From: Clostridia bacterium
GTDB lineage: Bacteria > Bacillota_A > Clostridia > Oscillospirales > CAG-272
Direction: 5' to 3'
DNA length: 64,000 nucleotides
Assembly: GCA_017453335.1 (NCBI GenBank)
Contig: JAFTKI010000101.1
Location: 1 to 64,000 of the forward strand
The notes below the pieces were generated by a model. That model was not told the origin of the DNA. It saw nothing but the letters and a program-made list of their open reading frames with translations, and did no database searches. A program made the position numbers and the translations under genes. Each line of letters opens with the position of its first letter. Within the stretch, counting starts at the first letter, position 1. Shown one piece after another: positions 48,820 through 57,957 of this stretch.

Positions 48820-49584
48820 TCAAGGTCGCTCCAAAATCGGGGCAGCGAGGATTTCCTCGCGCCGCGTTAAAAGATCATCGCCCTGCAATGCCTTCTCCAA
48901 AGCGTCTTTTCCAACGCGGTCGATCGCCGCACCGAGACGCTCCTTGGCATATCCGTTCTCCTTGTACCACAGCATCACCTTTTCGATGATATCAGGCACC
49001 TCCTCTTCGGTGTACAAGCCGCTAAGAAGTGTTCCCATGCGTTGCGTTTTGCCCCAAGTACCGCCAACAAAAACACGGCACATGGATTTCGAGGATGCTC
49101 GGCACCCCTCAATACCAACGTCATTCAGGCTCGGCTTCATACAGCTATTGGGACAGCCACCCACACCGATCTTGAATTTATGAGGGAGCTTTACGTCCTT
49201 CATTCCAACGTAAAAACGCTCGTGGATCACTCTTGCCAACGCATGTGTGTCAATGATTCCAAACACACAGGTAGTTCCCTTGCACGCCGTTACAGGGCGA
49301 ACCTTTGCCCCCGTACCGCCAAAAAACAAGCCTCTCTCTGCCAGAAATGCCTCGGCTTCGGGAATTTTTTCGTAAGCGATCCCCGGGATCTCTGCCGACA
49401 AGCGCGATGTAAAAATAACCTTACCGTTTCCATAGTCTTGTGCGCAATCGGCAAGCACGTGCAACTGCTCGGCAGAAAACACACCGCCGATCGAAACCAC
49501 CCTGCCCGAAAAGCAATCGGTACCGCGGTTTCTCAAAAAGCCTCTTGCTTTCACACTCATAACAGCTTCTTTTGTAAGACTCAT
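48820..49584 (-). CDS. Nitrite/sulfite reductase-like sirohaem Fe-S protein
   Basis: 254 aa from ATG 49584 (GGAGAAAGG upstream; the frame stays open to 49695 but that part overlaps the promoter). A single-copy sirohaem-type reductase: a ferredoxin-like half (KARGFLRNRGTDCFSGRVVSIGGVFSAEQLHVLADCA), then CKGTTCVFGIIDTHALA and GVGGCPNSCMKPSLNDVG, the two Cys pairs that hold the [4Fe-4S] cluster coupled to sirohaem. It lacks a ferredoxin insert. It is the short type found in anaerobes; the substrate could be sulfite or nitrite, or the protein may be an assimilatory or redox-sensing relative. Confidence 0.8.
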   Translation of the reverse strand: MSLTKEAVMSVKARGFLRNRGTDCFSGRVVSIGGVFSAEQLHVLADCAQDYGNGKVIFTSRLSAEIPGIAYEKIPEAEAFLAERGLFFGGTGAKVRPVTACKGTTCVFGIIDTHALARVIHERFYVGMKDVKLPHKFKIGVGGCPNSCMKPSLNDVGIEGCRASSKSMCRVFVGGTWGKTQRMGTLLSGLYTEEEVPDIIEKVMLWYKENGYAKERLGAAIDRVGKDALEKALQGDDLLTRREEILAAPILERP

Positions 49585-49622
49585 CTCATCCAACCTTTCT
49601 CCGTTGACTTTTCCCTCCCCGA

Positions 49623-49651
49623 TTGACACCCGTTTGAGAATATGGTATAAT
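49623..49651 (+). promoter_or_regulatory. Promoter of the FecCD-type ABC importer operon
   Basis: TTGACA (49623-49628), 17-nt spacer, TATAAT (49646-49651). The start site near 49658 lies to the left of the opposing promoter. Confidence 0.88.
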
Positions 49652-49674
49652 ACGAAAGGAGATTTTCCAACTTT

Positions 49675-49703
49675 ATTATACCACACCCCCACCAAAAAGT
49701 CAA
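49675..49703 (-). promoter_or_regulatory. Promoter of the sirohaem reductase-like gene
   Basis: Minus strand: TTGACT (49698-49703), 17-nt spacer, TATAAT (49675-49680). It faces the promoter at 49623-49651, so each transcript crosses the other promoter. Confidence 0.88.
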
Positions 49704-49722
49704 TTCATTTTAAGGATACGCT

Positions 49723-50697
49723 ATGAATCGGTACCAATCTTTTTTCGTTCGTTTTGCGGCAGGTCTTCTTGCCCTTTTTCTGCTGCTTTGTACTCTCCCC
49801 TCATGCGGAGAATCAAACGAGCAGACTCCCGAAAATTCCGAAACGGTGCAATTTACCGACGCGCTGGGACGCCTTGTTTCGGTTCCGAAAAATCCCGTTC
49901 GAGTGGCGGCACTCATCGGCAGCTTTGCCGACATCTGGTGCCTTTCGGGCGGTACGCTTTGCGCCGCGGCAAGCGACGCATGGGAGGATTTCGGGCTGGC
50001 GCTTGACGGTGCCGTGAATATCGGCGGTGCGCACTCTCCGAACACCGAGCTGTTGCTTTCCTCCAATCCCGAGCTTGTGATCGCCAGTGCTTCCACGGCA
50101 TCCAATGTAGCCCTGAAGGACACCCTGGATGCTATGGGAATCCCCGTAGCCTATTTCAACGTTGACCATTTTAACGATTATCTGCAGATGCTTGATATTT
50201 GTACCGATTTGACAGGCAGAAAGGATCTGTACGAGCAAAACGGACTTGCCCTGCAAACACAGATCGAATCGCTGAAATCGGCATACACCGCGCAACCGAT
50301 CCCACAGGAACAACGAAAAATACTCTTGCTTCGCGCCTCCTCGGGATCGATCAAGGCAAAATCGAGCAGCGGCACGATACTGGGAGAAATGCTGAAGGAC
50401 ATGGGATGCATCAACATTGCCGACCGGGATTCTTCCCTTTTGGAAAACCTGAGCGTGGAAAGCATCATCAGAGAGGAGCCGTACCACATCTTTGCGGTTA
50501 CAATGGGCAACGACACAACCGCCGCAACCGAGGCTCTTGATCGGATGATACGGGAAAATCCCGCTTGGAGTTCACTTTCGGCGGTTCGGGAGAATCGCAT
50601 TCATATCATGGACAAAAGACTATTCAATCTGAAGCCGAACGCCCGTTGGGCGGAGGCATACGGAGTGCTTTATGAAACGCTTACAAAACAAACCTGA
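49723..50697 (+). CDS. ABC importer substrate-binding lipoprotein (BtuF/FhuD type)
   Basis: 324 aa. Signal peptide with lipobox LPSC (Cys about residue 27). The mature part has the TroA/FhuD-like two-lobe pattern: VQFTDALGRLVSVPKNPVRVAAL near the start, ELLLSSNPELVIASASTASNVALKDTLDAMGIPVAYFNVDHF in the first lobe, and AWSSLSAVRENRIHIMDKRLF near the end. It binds a metal chelate (cobalamin, haem or siderophore) outside the membrane. No cobalamin riboswitch fits in the short leader. First gene of a three-gene importer. Confidence 0.9.
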   Translation: MNRYQSFFVRFAAGLLALFLLLCTLPSCGESNEQTPENSETVQFTDALGRLVSVPKNPVRVAALIGSFADIWCLSGGTLCAAASDAWEDFGLALDGAVNIGGAHSPNTELLLSSNPELVIASASTASNVALKDTLDAMGIPVAYFNVDHFNDYLQMLDICTDLTGRKDLYEQNGLALQTQIESLKSAYTAQPIPQEQRKILLLRASSGSIKAKSSSGTILGEMLKDMGCINIADRDSSLLENLSVESIIREEPYHIFAVTMGNDTTAATEALDRMIRENPAWSSLSAVRENRIHIMDKRLFNLKPNARWAEAYGVLYETLTKQT

Positions 50698-51685
50698 TCG
50701 GATCCGACTGCTATACGCCGCCGCAAGCGTATTTGTCCTTGCATCGGCACTTTTGGGAATCCTGCTTGGCAGCACCGATCTCTCTTTTACAAAAATTCTT
50801 GGGTTAATATTCGAAGCCGATAAAAGCTCCCCCGAATACCGCATTTTTTGGTACGTTCGGTTTCCCCGTCCGCTTGCCGCGCTTTTTTGCGGTGCCGCGC
50901 TTGCCGTGTCGGGCGCAGTGATCCAAAAGGTCCTTGCCAATCGGCTGGCGTCCCCGAGCATCATCGGTGTCAACGCGGGCGCGGGACTGGCTGTCACAAT
51001 TTGCGCAGCGTGTGGAATTCTTGGAGGCTGGCGGCTCTCTCTGTTTTCCTTTTTGGGGGCTTTTTTGACCGTTTTGCTCGTTTCGGTTGGTGCAAAACGT
51101 TGGGGCGCTTCACGAGGAACGGTCGTGCTGATCGGCGTGGCGCTCAACAGCCTGTTGGGAGCGATCTCGGATACAGTGATCACGCTGGATCCCAATGCAG
51201 GGATCTTCCGCAACGAGTTCAAAATAGGAGACTTTTCCTATTTTTCCTTCTCAGCACTTCCCCCCGCATTTCTGGTGATCGCACTCGCCTTGATTCTCCT
51301 TTTCGTTTTCTCAAACCGTCTTGATGTTCTCTCTCTTGGAGATGAGGAAGCCCGAGCCTTGGGAATGAACACCTCCGCCATGCGCGTTCTGTTTTTGTTG
51401 TTGGCGGCACTTCTTGCAGGGGCGGCGGTCAGCATTGCAGGGCTTCTCTCCTTCGTTGGTCTTTTGGTTCCGCACGCAATCCGCCGTTTGGGAGCAACCG
51501 AGTCACGGCACCAACTTCCGCTTTGCGCCCTGTTTGGCGGCGGATTCGTTGCACTGTGCGACACGCTCTCGCGCGTCCTGTTCTCGCCCTACGAGATCCC
51601 CGTTGGCATCATCATGGCTTTTTTGGGTGCGCCCTTCTTTCTTTATCTCTTACTGTTCGGGAAAGGAGATCAACCTCATGCTTGA
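50672..51685 (+). CDS. FecCD-family ABC importer permease
   Basis: 337 aa, about 9-10 membrane helices. VRFPRPLAALFCGAALAVSGAVIQKVLANRLASPSIIGVNAGAG (about 66-109) and SIAGLLSFVGLLVPHAIRRLGATESRHQLP (about 251-280) are the FecCD/BtuC signatures. It forms the homodimeric channel of the importer. The gene starts 26 nt inside the end of the binding-protein gene and ends 8 nt inside the ATPase gene. Confidence 0.94.
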   Translation: MKRLQNKPDRIRLLYAAASVFVLASALLGILLGSTDLSFTKILGLIFEADKSSPEYRIFWYVRFPRPLAALFCGAALAVSGAVIQKVLANRLASPSIIGVNAGAGLAVTICAACGILGGWRLSLFSFLGAFLTVLLVSVGAKRWGASRGTVVLIGVALNSLLGAISDTVITLDPNAGIFRNEFKIGDFSYFSFSALPPAFLVIALALILLFVFSNRLDVLSLGDEEARALGMNTSAMRVLFLLLAALLAGAAVSIAGLLSFVGLLVPHAIRRLGATESRHQLPLCALFGGGFVALCDTLSRVLFSPYEIPVGIIMAFLGAPFFLYLLLFGKGDQPHA

Positions 51686-52427
51686 AATAAAAGACCTCTC
51701 CGTGGGATACGGAAAAAAGGAAGCTTTACATCAAGTCAACGCCACCTTTGAAACGGGCAAGCTGACCGTTTTGCTCGGCCCCAACGGAAGCGGAAAAAGC
51801 ACGCTTTTGAAGGCGGCACTCGGGCTTTTGTCGCCTTGGTCGGGAGAGGTAACGCTGGACGGTCGCTCGATCGCCGCACTTTCCCGAAAGGAAATTGCAA
51901 AAAAGCTCGCTTTTTTGGCACAAAGCAAAGCCACACCCGACATGACCGTCTCGCAGTTGGTACTTCACGGTCGGTTTCCGCACGTGGGTGCGCTCGGCCG
52001 CTACACTTCCAAGGACCGCGAGATCGCACAGGCGGCGATTGAAAAAATGGGACTTTCCGATAAAGCCGATCAGCCGCTTTCCGCGCTGTCGGGCGGCATG
52101 AAGCAAAACGCTTACATTGCCATGGCGCTGTCGCAGGACACCCCATACATTCTGCTGGATGAGCCTACAACCTATCTGGACATTGCACATCAGTTAGAGC
52201 TGATGCAAACGCTTGGGCAGTTGACCGCAGACGGACGCGGCATTGTTTGCGTGATGCACGACCTTCCGCTTGCGCTCTCCTTCGCCGATTCGGTTGCGGT
52301 GCTTTGCAATCGAAAAATTGCCATTACGGAAACGCCCGAGGCTGTTTGCGCATCGGGAATTTTGGAGCAGGTCTTCGGCATCTCGGTTGAAGAAAAAGAA
52401 AAACGGTATCATTACCGCTACCCGTAA
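51678..52427 (+). CDS. FecE/BtuD-type ABC importer ATPase
   Basis: 249 aa from ATG 51678. Walker A GPNGSGKST (about 34-42), signature LSGGMKQ (about 138-144, Met-Lys where most have Gln-Arg/Lys), Walker B YILLDEPTTYLD (about 157-168) and switch His in CVMHD. It powers the FecCD-type importer. Coupled to the permease by an 8-nt overlap; strong terminator follows. Confidence 0.94.
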   Translation: MLEIKDLSVGYGKKEALHQVNATFETGKLTVLLGPNGSGKSTLLKAALGLLSPWSGEVTLDGRSIAALSRKEIAKKLAFLAQSKATPDMTVSQLVLHGRFPHVGALGRYTSKDREIAQAAIEKMGLSDKADQPLSALSGGMKQNAYIAMALSQDTPYILLDEPTTYLDIAHQLELMQTLGQLTADGRGIVCVMHDLPLALSFADSVAVLCNRKIAITETPEAVCASGILEQVFGISVEEKEKRYHYRYP

Positions 52428-52434
52428 ACAAAAG

Positions 52435-52468
52435 AGCCCCCCGATCTCTCGGGGGGGCTTCGTTTTTC
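52435..52468. terminator. Terminator of the importer operon
   Basis: AGCCCCCCGA/TCGGGGGGGCT stem with a short loop, then TCGTTTTTC; lies between convergent operons. Confidence 0.88.
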
Positions 52469-52469
52469 A

Positions 52470-53774
52470 TTAGTCATACAGCTTCGCCCAACGGCGTTTT
52501 TTCAAAATCTGGTAGGTTGCAAACACAGCCAGTGCAGCAACGATCACACCGCAACAGACGTAAATACCGACACCGATCTTACTTTCGGATTTCAGCTCTT
52601 CCCAAAGGTTATTGAGCATCACCAAGCGTTCGCCGGAAAGATTCATATACGCCTGCGAGGAAACAGCCTCCTCCTCATTGGGATACAGAATGTTCAGCGC
52701 ATCCTCATGCACCTCTTCCATTGCCGCACGGTATTCGGGATCGTTCACCACCGTTGTCAGAGGAGATGCATAATAGGTATACAGCGCGTTTGCCATACCG
52801 ATCTCCTTGGAGCACATGAAATCGATATACAGCATAGCAAGATCCTGATTGCGGCAGGTCTTGGGAATGCACATCGCATCCACATAGATGTTGGTCTTTG
52901 CCGCGCCGTTCCGTCCACGTGTGGGATAGAAAAACGACAAGCTGTCATTGCCCTCATACATCGACAGAAAATCGCCCGCATAGTAAGCCGCGATCGCCGC
53001 AGAGCCGCTCTCCATTTTGTTGAAGATCTCATCCATAACGTAGCCCTGAACGATATTTTTCTGCTCTACAAGAAGCGCCAGCGCCTCGCGCCACTGTTCT
53101 TCTGTGGCGTTGTTCACGTCATATCCCAAGGAATACAGCGCGGTACCAAACGCATCACGGCTGTTGTTGAACTGCAGGATATCGCCCTTGTAGTCGGCAT
53201 CCCACATCAGCTCCCAAGAACCGATGTTCTCCTCGGTTTCGGGTACGGTCTCGGTGTTGTAGATCACACCGATCATGCCATAGAAATAAGGAACCGAATA
53301 AATATAGTCGCTGTCGTCCTCGTAATAAACGTTATCGCCGCGGAAAGCGGGATCGATATACTGATAGTTGGGAATCGCCTCTTCAATGCTCTTATCGGCA
53401 TTGAGCGGAATCAGCATATCCTCCTTGACCATACGCTGGATCATATAATCCGAGGGAATGATCACATCGTAAAATGCCGAGCCGCTGCTGATCTTTGCGT
53501 ACATATCCTCGTTGGACGAGAAGGTGGAGTAATTCACGGTCACATTTCTGCCAAGACTGCGGCAATACTCCTCAAACGCGGCGTTTACATCCAAGCTTTC
53601 ATCCGAGCCATCCGAAATGTATTCGCCCCAGTTGTAAACATACAGCGTTTCCTTTTCCCGATTCTCCACGGGGATTTCATTTTGCGGTTGCGATTCCTCA
53701 CAGGAAGTGAGGAAAATACTTGTTGCCATCAAAAGGATCAAAACGGCAACGAACAGGTAAGCAAATTTTTTCAT
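52470..53774 (-). CDS. potD: Spermidine/putrescine-binding lipoprotein with C-terminal membrane helix
   Basis: 434 aa. Lipoprotein signal with FLTSC (Cys about residue 25); the mature part has PotD features: LYVYNWGEYISDGSD (about 44-58), YDVIIPSDYMIQRMVKEDMLIPL, YSVPYFYGMIGVIYNTE and the late YASPLT block. It binds polyamines outside the membrane. Unusually, residues about 402-424 (IGVGIYVCCGVIVAALAVFATYQ) form a membrane helix followed by KKRRW, so the protein would be tethered at both ends. Last gene of the pot operon, 1 nt behind potC. Confidence 0.92.
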   Translation of the reverse strand: MKKFAYLFVAVLILLMATSIFLTSCEESQPQNEIPVENREKETLYVYNWGEYISDGSDESLDVNAAFEEYCRSLGRNVTVNYSTFSSNEDMYAKISSGSAFYDVIIPSDYMIQRMVKEDMLIPLNADKSIEEAIPNYQYIDPAFRGDNVYYEDDSDYIYSVPYFYGMIGVIYNTETVPETEENIGSWELMWDADYKGDILQFNNSRDAFGTALYSLGYDVNNATEEQWREALALLVEQKNIVQGYVMDEIFNKMESGSAAIAAYYAGDFLSMYEGNDSLSFFYPTRGRNGAAKTNIYVDAMCIPKTCRNQDLAMLYIDFMCSKEIGMANALYTYYASPLTTVVNDPEYRAAMEEVHEDALNILYPNEEEAVSSQAYMNLSGERLVMLNNLWEELKSESKIGVGIYVCCGVIVAALAVFATYQILKKRRWAKLYD

Positions 53775-53775
53775 A

Positions 53776-54591
53776 TCACTTCACCCCCTGCTTTTTACGG
53801 TCGCGGTTCTCACCTGCGGCTCCCGCCAGGTTCACCGCAATCAAGAGCCCCAAGATCACCACAATGATCAAGGTACACAGTGCGTAAGTGCTGAACTTTA
53901 CGTTATGTACAGTTTGGTTGTAGATATACAGGGGCAGTGTAACAAAATCGGGAGAGCTGACAAAGTGGCTGATGATAAAGTCATCCAGCGACAAAGCAAA
54001 GCTCATCATCATGCCCGAGATCACACCCGGCATGATAAACGGAAGCTCAACGCGGAAAAAGGTTTTTGCAGGCGTACAACCAAGATCCAACGCCGCCTCG
54101 GTCAGACTCTTGTCCATCTGACGGAATCTGGGCAACACCGAAAGAATGACATACGGCAAGCAAAACGTGGTATGCGCGATCAGCATGGTCCAAAAGCCGA
54201 GCACATCGGAAAGACCGATCAAGGCTCCCACACCAACAAACAACAGCATCATCGAGATACCCGTTACGATATCGGGGTTCATCATCGGGATGTTGGAAAC
54301 GCCCTCCATCATGCGCTGGTAGCGTTTGTTTTTTGCGCGTGCAATACCAAAAGACGCCAGCGTTCCCACAACGGTGGCAAGCAATGATGCCGAAACAGCA
54401 AGAATGAGCGAATTTTTCAGTGCCGAGAGTGCCGCTCCATCACGGAACAGCTCCTCATACCATTTCGTAGAAAAGCCCGAAAAACTGCTCAAGCTTTCGG
54501 AATCGTTAAACGAAAAAAGGATCACCACAAGGATCGGTGCATACAGCAACAGGAAGATCACACCAATGTAAATCTTTGACAAAATTTTCAT
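53776..54591 (-). CDS. potC: Spermidine/putrescine ABC permease
   Basis: 271 aa, six membrane helices. FSFNDSESLSSFSGFSTKWYEELF near the start and the EAA loop EAALDLGCTPAKTFFRVELPFIMPGVISGM (about 168-197) match PotC. It forms the channel with PotB. Starts by a 4-nt overlap (ATGA) with potB. Confidence 0.94.
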   Translation of the reverse strand: MKILSKIYIGVIFLLLYAPILVVILFSFNDSESLSSFSGFSTKWYEELFRDGAALSALKNSLILAVSASLLATVVGTLASFGIARAKNKRYQRMMEGVSNIPMMNPDIVTGISMMLLFVGVGALIGLSDVLGFWTMLIAHTTFCLPYVILSVLPRFRQMDKSLTEAALDLGCTPAKTFFRVELPFIMPGVISGMMMSFALSLDDFIISHFVSSPDFVTLPLYIYNQTVHNVKFSTYALCTLIIVVILGLLIAVNLAGAAGENRDRKKQGVK

Positions 54592-55415
54592 ACGATGATA
54601 TCCTCCCCGCTATCCGAAAATTTATTCATGATCGCCAAGGAGATCAGAATGAGGATCATCATCACCAGCGAGATCGCCGCGCCCGTGTGATAGGTCACCG
54701 CGTTCTTGAACTGACGCTCGATCACGTCACCCAAGAGGTCAAACGAACCGCCGCCCAGCTTTTGGGAGATGTAGAAGGTGCTGATCGACGGCACGAATAC
54801 CATCGTAACACCCGAAATAATACCGGGCGTTGTCAGGGGCAGGATCACCTTGAACAGCGTTTGTCGGCTGTTACAGCCAAGGTCTGCCGCTGCCTCCAGA
54901 TACCGCTTATCCAGCTTGGACATCGAGGTATAGATCGGCAGGACCATATACGGCAAAAAGTCGTAGATCATACCCAGAATCACCGCGCCCTCGGTTCCGA
55001 TAAAGGTCAGCTTCTCAAAGCCGAGCGTGGTCAAAAAGGAGCTGATCAAGCCTCCGTTATCAAGCAGAGCCATAAGCGAGTAGGTGCGGATCAAAAGACT
55101 GATCCACATCGGCAGCATGATCAGCGTCATCAGAATATTGCGGGAACGCTCCTTCATCTGACACATACAGTACGCCAAGGGATACCCGATCAAAAAGCAA
55201 ACGACCGTAGCGATCAGCGAAAACGCGATCGACATAAAGAAGGTATTCGAATAAGACGGAAGCGACGTGATATTCGTCCATGTAAAGCCGCTGTCGGGTG
55301 CCGGCATGGTAAACGCAAAATACACAACGAACAAAAGCGGCGCAACGATAAAGAGAACCGCCCAGAAAATATACGGAGATGCGGCGATCCGTTCAAATAC
55401 AGAGCGTTTTTTCAT
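54588..55415 (-). CDS. potB: Spermidine/putrescine ABC permease
   Basis: 275 aa, six membrane helices. EAA loop [29 protein letters not shown] (about 174-202) and the helix pattern of PotB ([18 protein letters not shown] at the start; [23 protein letters not shown]). Starts in ATGA overlap with potA and ends in ATGA overlap with potC. Confidence 0.94.
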   Translation of the reverse strand: MKKRSVFERIAASPYIFWAVLFIVAPLLFVVYFAFTMPAPDSGFTWTNITSLPSYSNTFFMSIAFSLIATVVCFLIGYPLAYCMCQMKERSRNILMTLIMLPMWISLLIRTYSLMALLDNGGLISSFLTTLGFEKLTFIGTEGAVILGMIYDFLPYMVLPIYTSMSKLDKRYLEAAADLGCNSRQTLFKVILPLTTPGIISGVTMVFVPSISTFYISQKLGGGSFDLLGDVIERQFKNAVTYHTGAAISLVMMILILISLAIMNKFSDSGEDIIV

Positions 55416-56539
55416 TCTTCCGTTACTTCCTCCGTTACATCCGAAAGCTTATCCAGCTCATCACTGAAGGAGGAATAGTCACCGAACATACCCGAAAATT
55501 CGGATTTCTTCATGATATGGATCGCGTCGGGATCGATCGAAAGACCGATCGTTTCCCCCTCGGCAACGAAATCGGTGGTCTGTATCATCCATTTAAAGCC
55601 TTCAACGTCCACAATGATCTCGTAATGCACACCGCGGAAGGTCACGCCCGTTACCAGTCCCTTGAGCATTCCCTTCTCGGGAGCAACAACATCCACGTCC
55701 TCGGGACGAACCACCACGTCAACAGCCTCGTTCTTCTCAAAGCCGCCATCCACGCAGTCAAACACGTGTCCCGCAAATTTGGCACGGCGATCCTCAAGCA
55801 TCACACCGTCCACGATATTGGATTCTCCGATAAAGTCGGCAACAAAGGCGTTCACGGGCTCGTTGTAGATATCCGTGGGAGAACCGATCTGCTGGATATG
55901 ACCGTTTTCCATAACGACCACGGTATCTGACATAGAGAGCGCTTCCTCCTGGTCGTGCGTCACGTAAATGAAGGTAATTCCCGTTTGATGCTGAATATTC
56001 TTCAGCTCGTTCTGCATATCCTTGCGCAGCTTCAGATCCAGTGCCGACAAGGGCTCGTCCAGCAGAAGCACCTTGGGCTGATTGATCAGTGCGCGCGCAA
56101 TGGCAACTCGCTGCTGCTGTCCTCCCGAAAGCGTGTGAACACGGCGACGCTCAAAGCCCCGCAGGTTCACCATTGCCAGCATATCCTTCACCTTGGTCTT
56201 GATCTCCGCATCGGGACACTTTTTGAGGCGCAGACCAAAGGCGATATTGTCAAAAACATTGAGGTTGGGGAACAGCGCATAACGCTGAAACACCGTATTG
56301 ACCTGCCGTTTATACGGCGGCACGTCGTTGATGCGCTCACCGTCGAAATAAACGTCACCCTGATCGGGCGTTTCGAATCCTCCGATGATACGCAGCGTGG
56401 TCGTTTTTCCGCATCCGGAAGGGCCCAGAAGCGTGATAAACTCCTTGTCATGGATTTCCAGACTCATGTTGTCCAGAACGGTCTCTCCGTCAAACGCTTT
56501 CGAGATTCCGTTCAGCCGAATCAGTACCTTTTTGTTCAT
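55412..56539 (-). CDS. potA: Spermidine/putrescine ABC importer ATPase
   Basis: 375 aa. Walker [10 protein letters not shown] (about 38-46), Q-loop [17 protein letters not shown], signature [15 protein letters not shown] (about 133-147), Walker [13 protein letters not shown] (about 154-165), switch H in [10 protein letters not shown], and a C-terminal TOBE domain (about 240-350). It drives polyamine uptake. First gene of potABCD, which with the decarboxylase at 46546 gives the cell both synthesis and import of polyamines. Confidence 0.95.
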   Translation of the reverse strand: MNKKVLIRLNGISKAFDGETVLDNMSLEIHDKEFITLLGPSGCGKTTTLRIIGGFETPDQGDVYFDGERINDVPPYKRQVNTVFQRYALFPNLNVFDNIAFGLRLKKCPDAEIKTKVKDMLAMVNLRGFERRRVHTLSGGQQQRVAIARALINQPKVLLLDEPLSALDLKLRKDMQNELKNIQHQTGITFIYVTHDQEEALSMSDTVVVMENGHIQQIGSPTDIYNEPVNAFVADFIGESNIVDGVMLEDRRAKFAGHVFDCVDGGFEKNEAVDVVVRPEDVDVVAPEKGMLKGLVTGVTFRGVHYEIIVDVEGFKWMIQTTDFVAEGETIGLSIDPDAIHIMKKSEFSGMFGDYSSFSDELDKLSDVTEEVTEE

Positions 56540-56851
56540 TCCGCATAAATACTCCTTTAAACGAAAAAAATAAAAAAATATTCATGGAACAAAACGGGAA
56601 AAACCCGTCGTCGGGATCGCATTTTCAAACGGCTGAAACTCTTGAAAAACAAGCACCGACACAATGACCATAAACTTACAGGCTATATTGTAACAGATAC
56701 TGACATAAAATGCAATAGATTTTTTAAAAAATTTCAAAAAAATCGTGATTATTCTGAATAAATCGACTTAAAATGCAAAAAATCGGAACTATTTTGAAAA
56801 AATCTTCATTTTCCTCTGTTTTCCTGCTTTATTCTTTGTTTTTCTCGCTTT
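56540..56851. other. Leader and promoter region of potABCD
   Basis: 312 bases without a gene. On the minus strand TTGCAT (56710-56715), 17-nt spacer and TACAAT (56687-56692) form the pot promoter; the leader of about 140 nt contains a small ACGGG/CCCGT hairpin (56594-56608). The rest is AT-rich with nothing recognisable. Confidence 0.6.
56687..56715 (-). promoter_or_regulatory. Promoter of potABCD
   Basis: Minus strand: TTGCAT (56710-56715), 17-nt spacer, TACAAT (56687-56692). Confidence 0.7.
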
Positions 56852-57442
56852 TCAAAGCTTTTCCCTCTCGAAAAAGCGCAAGAAAAGGCTGAGAGAAAAG
56901 AAAAACAGAGAGATTCCGTCTCCTACGCGCAACAAAAAGTAAACCGAAACCGCCCACAAAAGGAAAAGAGAGACCAAAGAAGAGAGCGTTATAACACGGT
57001 GTGCCGCGCGCATCCCCGCAAATGCCGAAACCGATGCCTCCAGCATTCTGCCACCGTCAAAGCTTCGGATCGGCAATAGGTTCAAGCCTCCCAAAAGCAA
57101 CGACGCACAGGAAAAATACACCGACAAGTCCGACACTCTCCAAAATATCGCGCCTGCAGCCGATGTCAGAAGGCTGGTAAGTGGGCCTGCCATTGCCAGC
57201 AGCCATTCCTCTCTGTACGATAGCATCCTTCCGCCAATCTCCAGCCGCGCTCCCATCAGATCGATCCGCATCCGACGAAACGGGATATGCAACACCCGTG
57301 CCGCAAAAATATGTCCCAGCTCATGAAAAAAAGCCGCCAACAGCGTAACAAAAACCAACCCGCTTCGGTCGGTAAAAAGGAATAACAAAAAAATCAGCAC
57401 CACGCGCGGTGCAATACGGATCTTCGCCCTGCTTTGCATCAT
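56852..57442 (-). CDS. M50-family site-2-type membrane metalloprotease
   Basis: 196 aa from ATG 57442 (GGGGGAGAG upstream). Several membrane helices; FFHELGHIFAARVL (about 39-52) is the HExxH zinc motif and NLLPIRSFDGGRML (about 119-132) the second zinc ligand motif (N-x-x-P-x-x-x-x-D-G-G). This is the SpoIVFB/YwhC group of intramembrane proteases, which cut regulatory proteins within the membrane. SpoIVFB itself activates sigma-K in sporulation; whether this one does so cannot be told, as no spoIVFA gene is adjacent. Confidence 0.87.
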   Translation of the reverse strand: MMQSRAKIRIAPRVVLIFLLFLFTDRSGLVFVTLLAAFFHELGHIFAARVLHIPFRRMRIDLMGARLEIGGRMLSYREEWLLAMAGPLTSLLTSAAGAIFWRVSDLSVYFSCASLLLGGLNLLPIRSFDGGRMLEASVSAFAGMRAAHRVITLSSLVSLFLLWAVSVYFLLRVGDGISLFFFSLSLFLRFFEREKL

Positions 57443-57497
57443 GCTCTCCCCCGCTTTCTTTCTAACGATATGCAGAGAACGGCAAGCTTTATGCGGC

Positions 57498-57534
57498 AAA
57501 AAGAAAAACGCCTGCCGAGTAGCAAGCGTTTTGC
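57498..57534 (-). terminator. Terminator of the cold-shock gene
   Basis: Minus strand: AACGCTTGC/GCAGGCGTT stem (57508-57530) followed by TTTTTCTTTTT. Confidence 0.85.
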
Positions 57535-57550
57535 GGTTTATTTGATTCGA

Positions 57551-57760
57551 TCAAGCCAAGCAAACGTTAACAGCTCTGAGCTTTGCGCTGTTCTTGGGAT
57601 CGGGCTCGGTGTCAAAGGTCACCTTCTGTCCCTCGGTCAAAGTCTTGAAGCCCTCAACCTGGATCGCAGAGAAATGTACGAATACATCGTCACCACCCTC
57701 ATCGTTGGAAATAAAGCCGTAGCCCTTTTCCGCATTAAACCACTTCACTGTACCTTTATT
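57551..57760 (-). CDS. csp: Cold-shock domain protein
   Basis: 69 aa from ATG 57760 (GGAGG eight nt upstream). [32 protein letters not shown] is the cold-shock OB-fold with RNP1 (KGYGFI) and RNP2 (VFVHF). It binds single-stranded RNA and acts as an RNA chaperone. The mRNA has a leader of about 108 nt before the start codon, as is usual for csp genes, where leader structure sets temperature response. Confidence 0.96.
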   Translation of the reverse strand, partial: NKGTVKWFNAEKGYGFISNDEGGDDVFVHFSAIQVEGFKTLTEGQKVTFDTEPDPKNSAKLRAVNVCLA

Positions 57761-57874
57761 CATTACGGGTACCTCCAATAGAAATAATTGTACCCGAAAA
57801 AACAGGTTCAAGGTCCGCGCGTTATAATGGGATCAACGGTGGTGAGCCAGGGAAACATCTCGAATACAAATGAG

Positions 57875-57903
57875 AGTATACCACAAAGGCCCCAAAAAGT
57901 CAA
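57875..57903 (-). promoter_or_regulatory. Promoter of csp
   Basis: Minus strand: TTGACT (57898-57903), 17-nt spacer, TATACT (57875-57880). Confidence 0.85.
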
Positions 57904-57957
57904 TAGGTTTTCAGATTTTTCCCAAAATTGTATAGTTTTTGAAAGTGCAGTTTTGCA

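Noticed and set aside
49652..49722. Cobalamin riboswitch before the BtuF-type gene
   Set aside because: The leader is only about 65 nt and lacks the B12-box; substrate left open.
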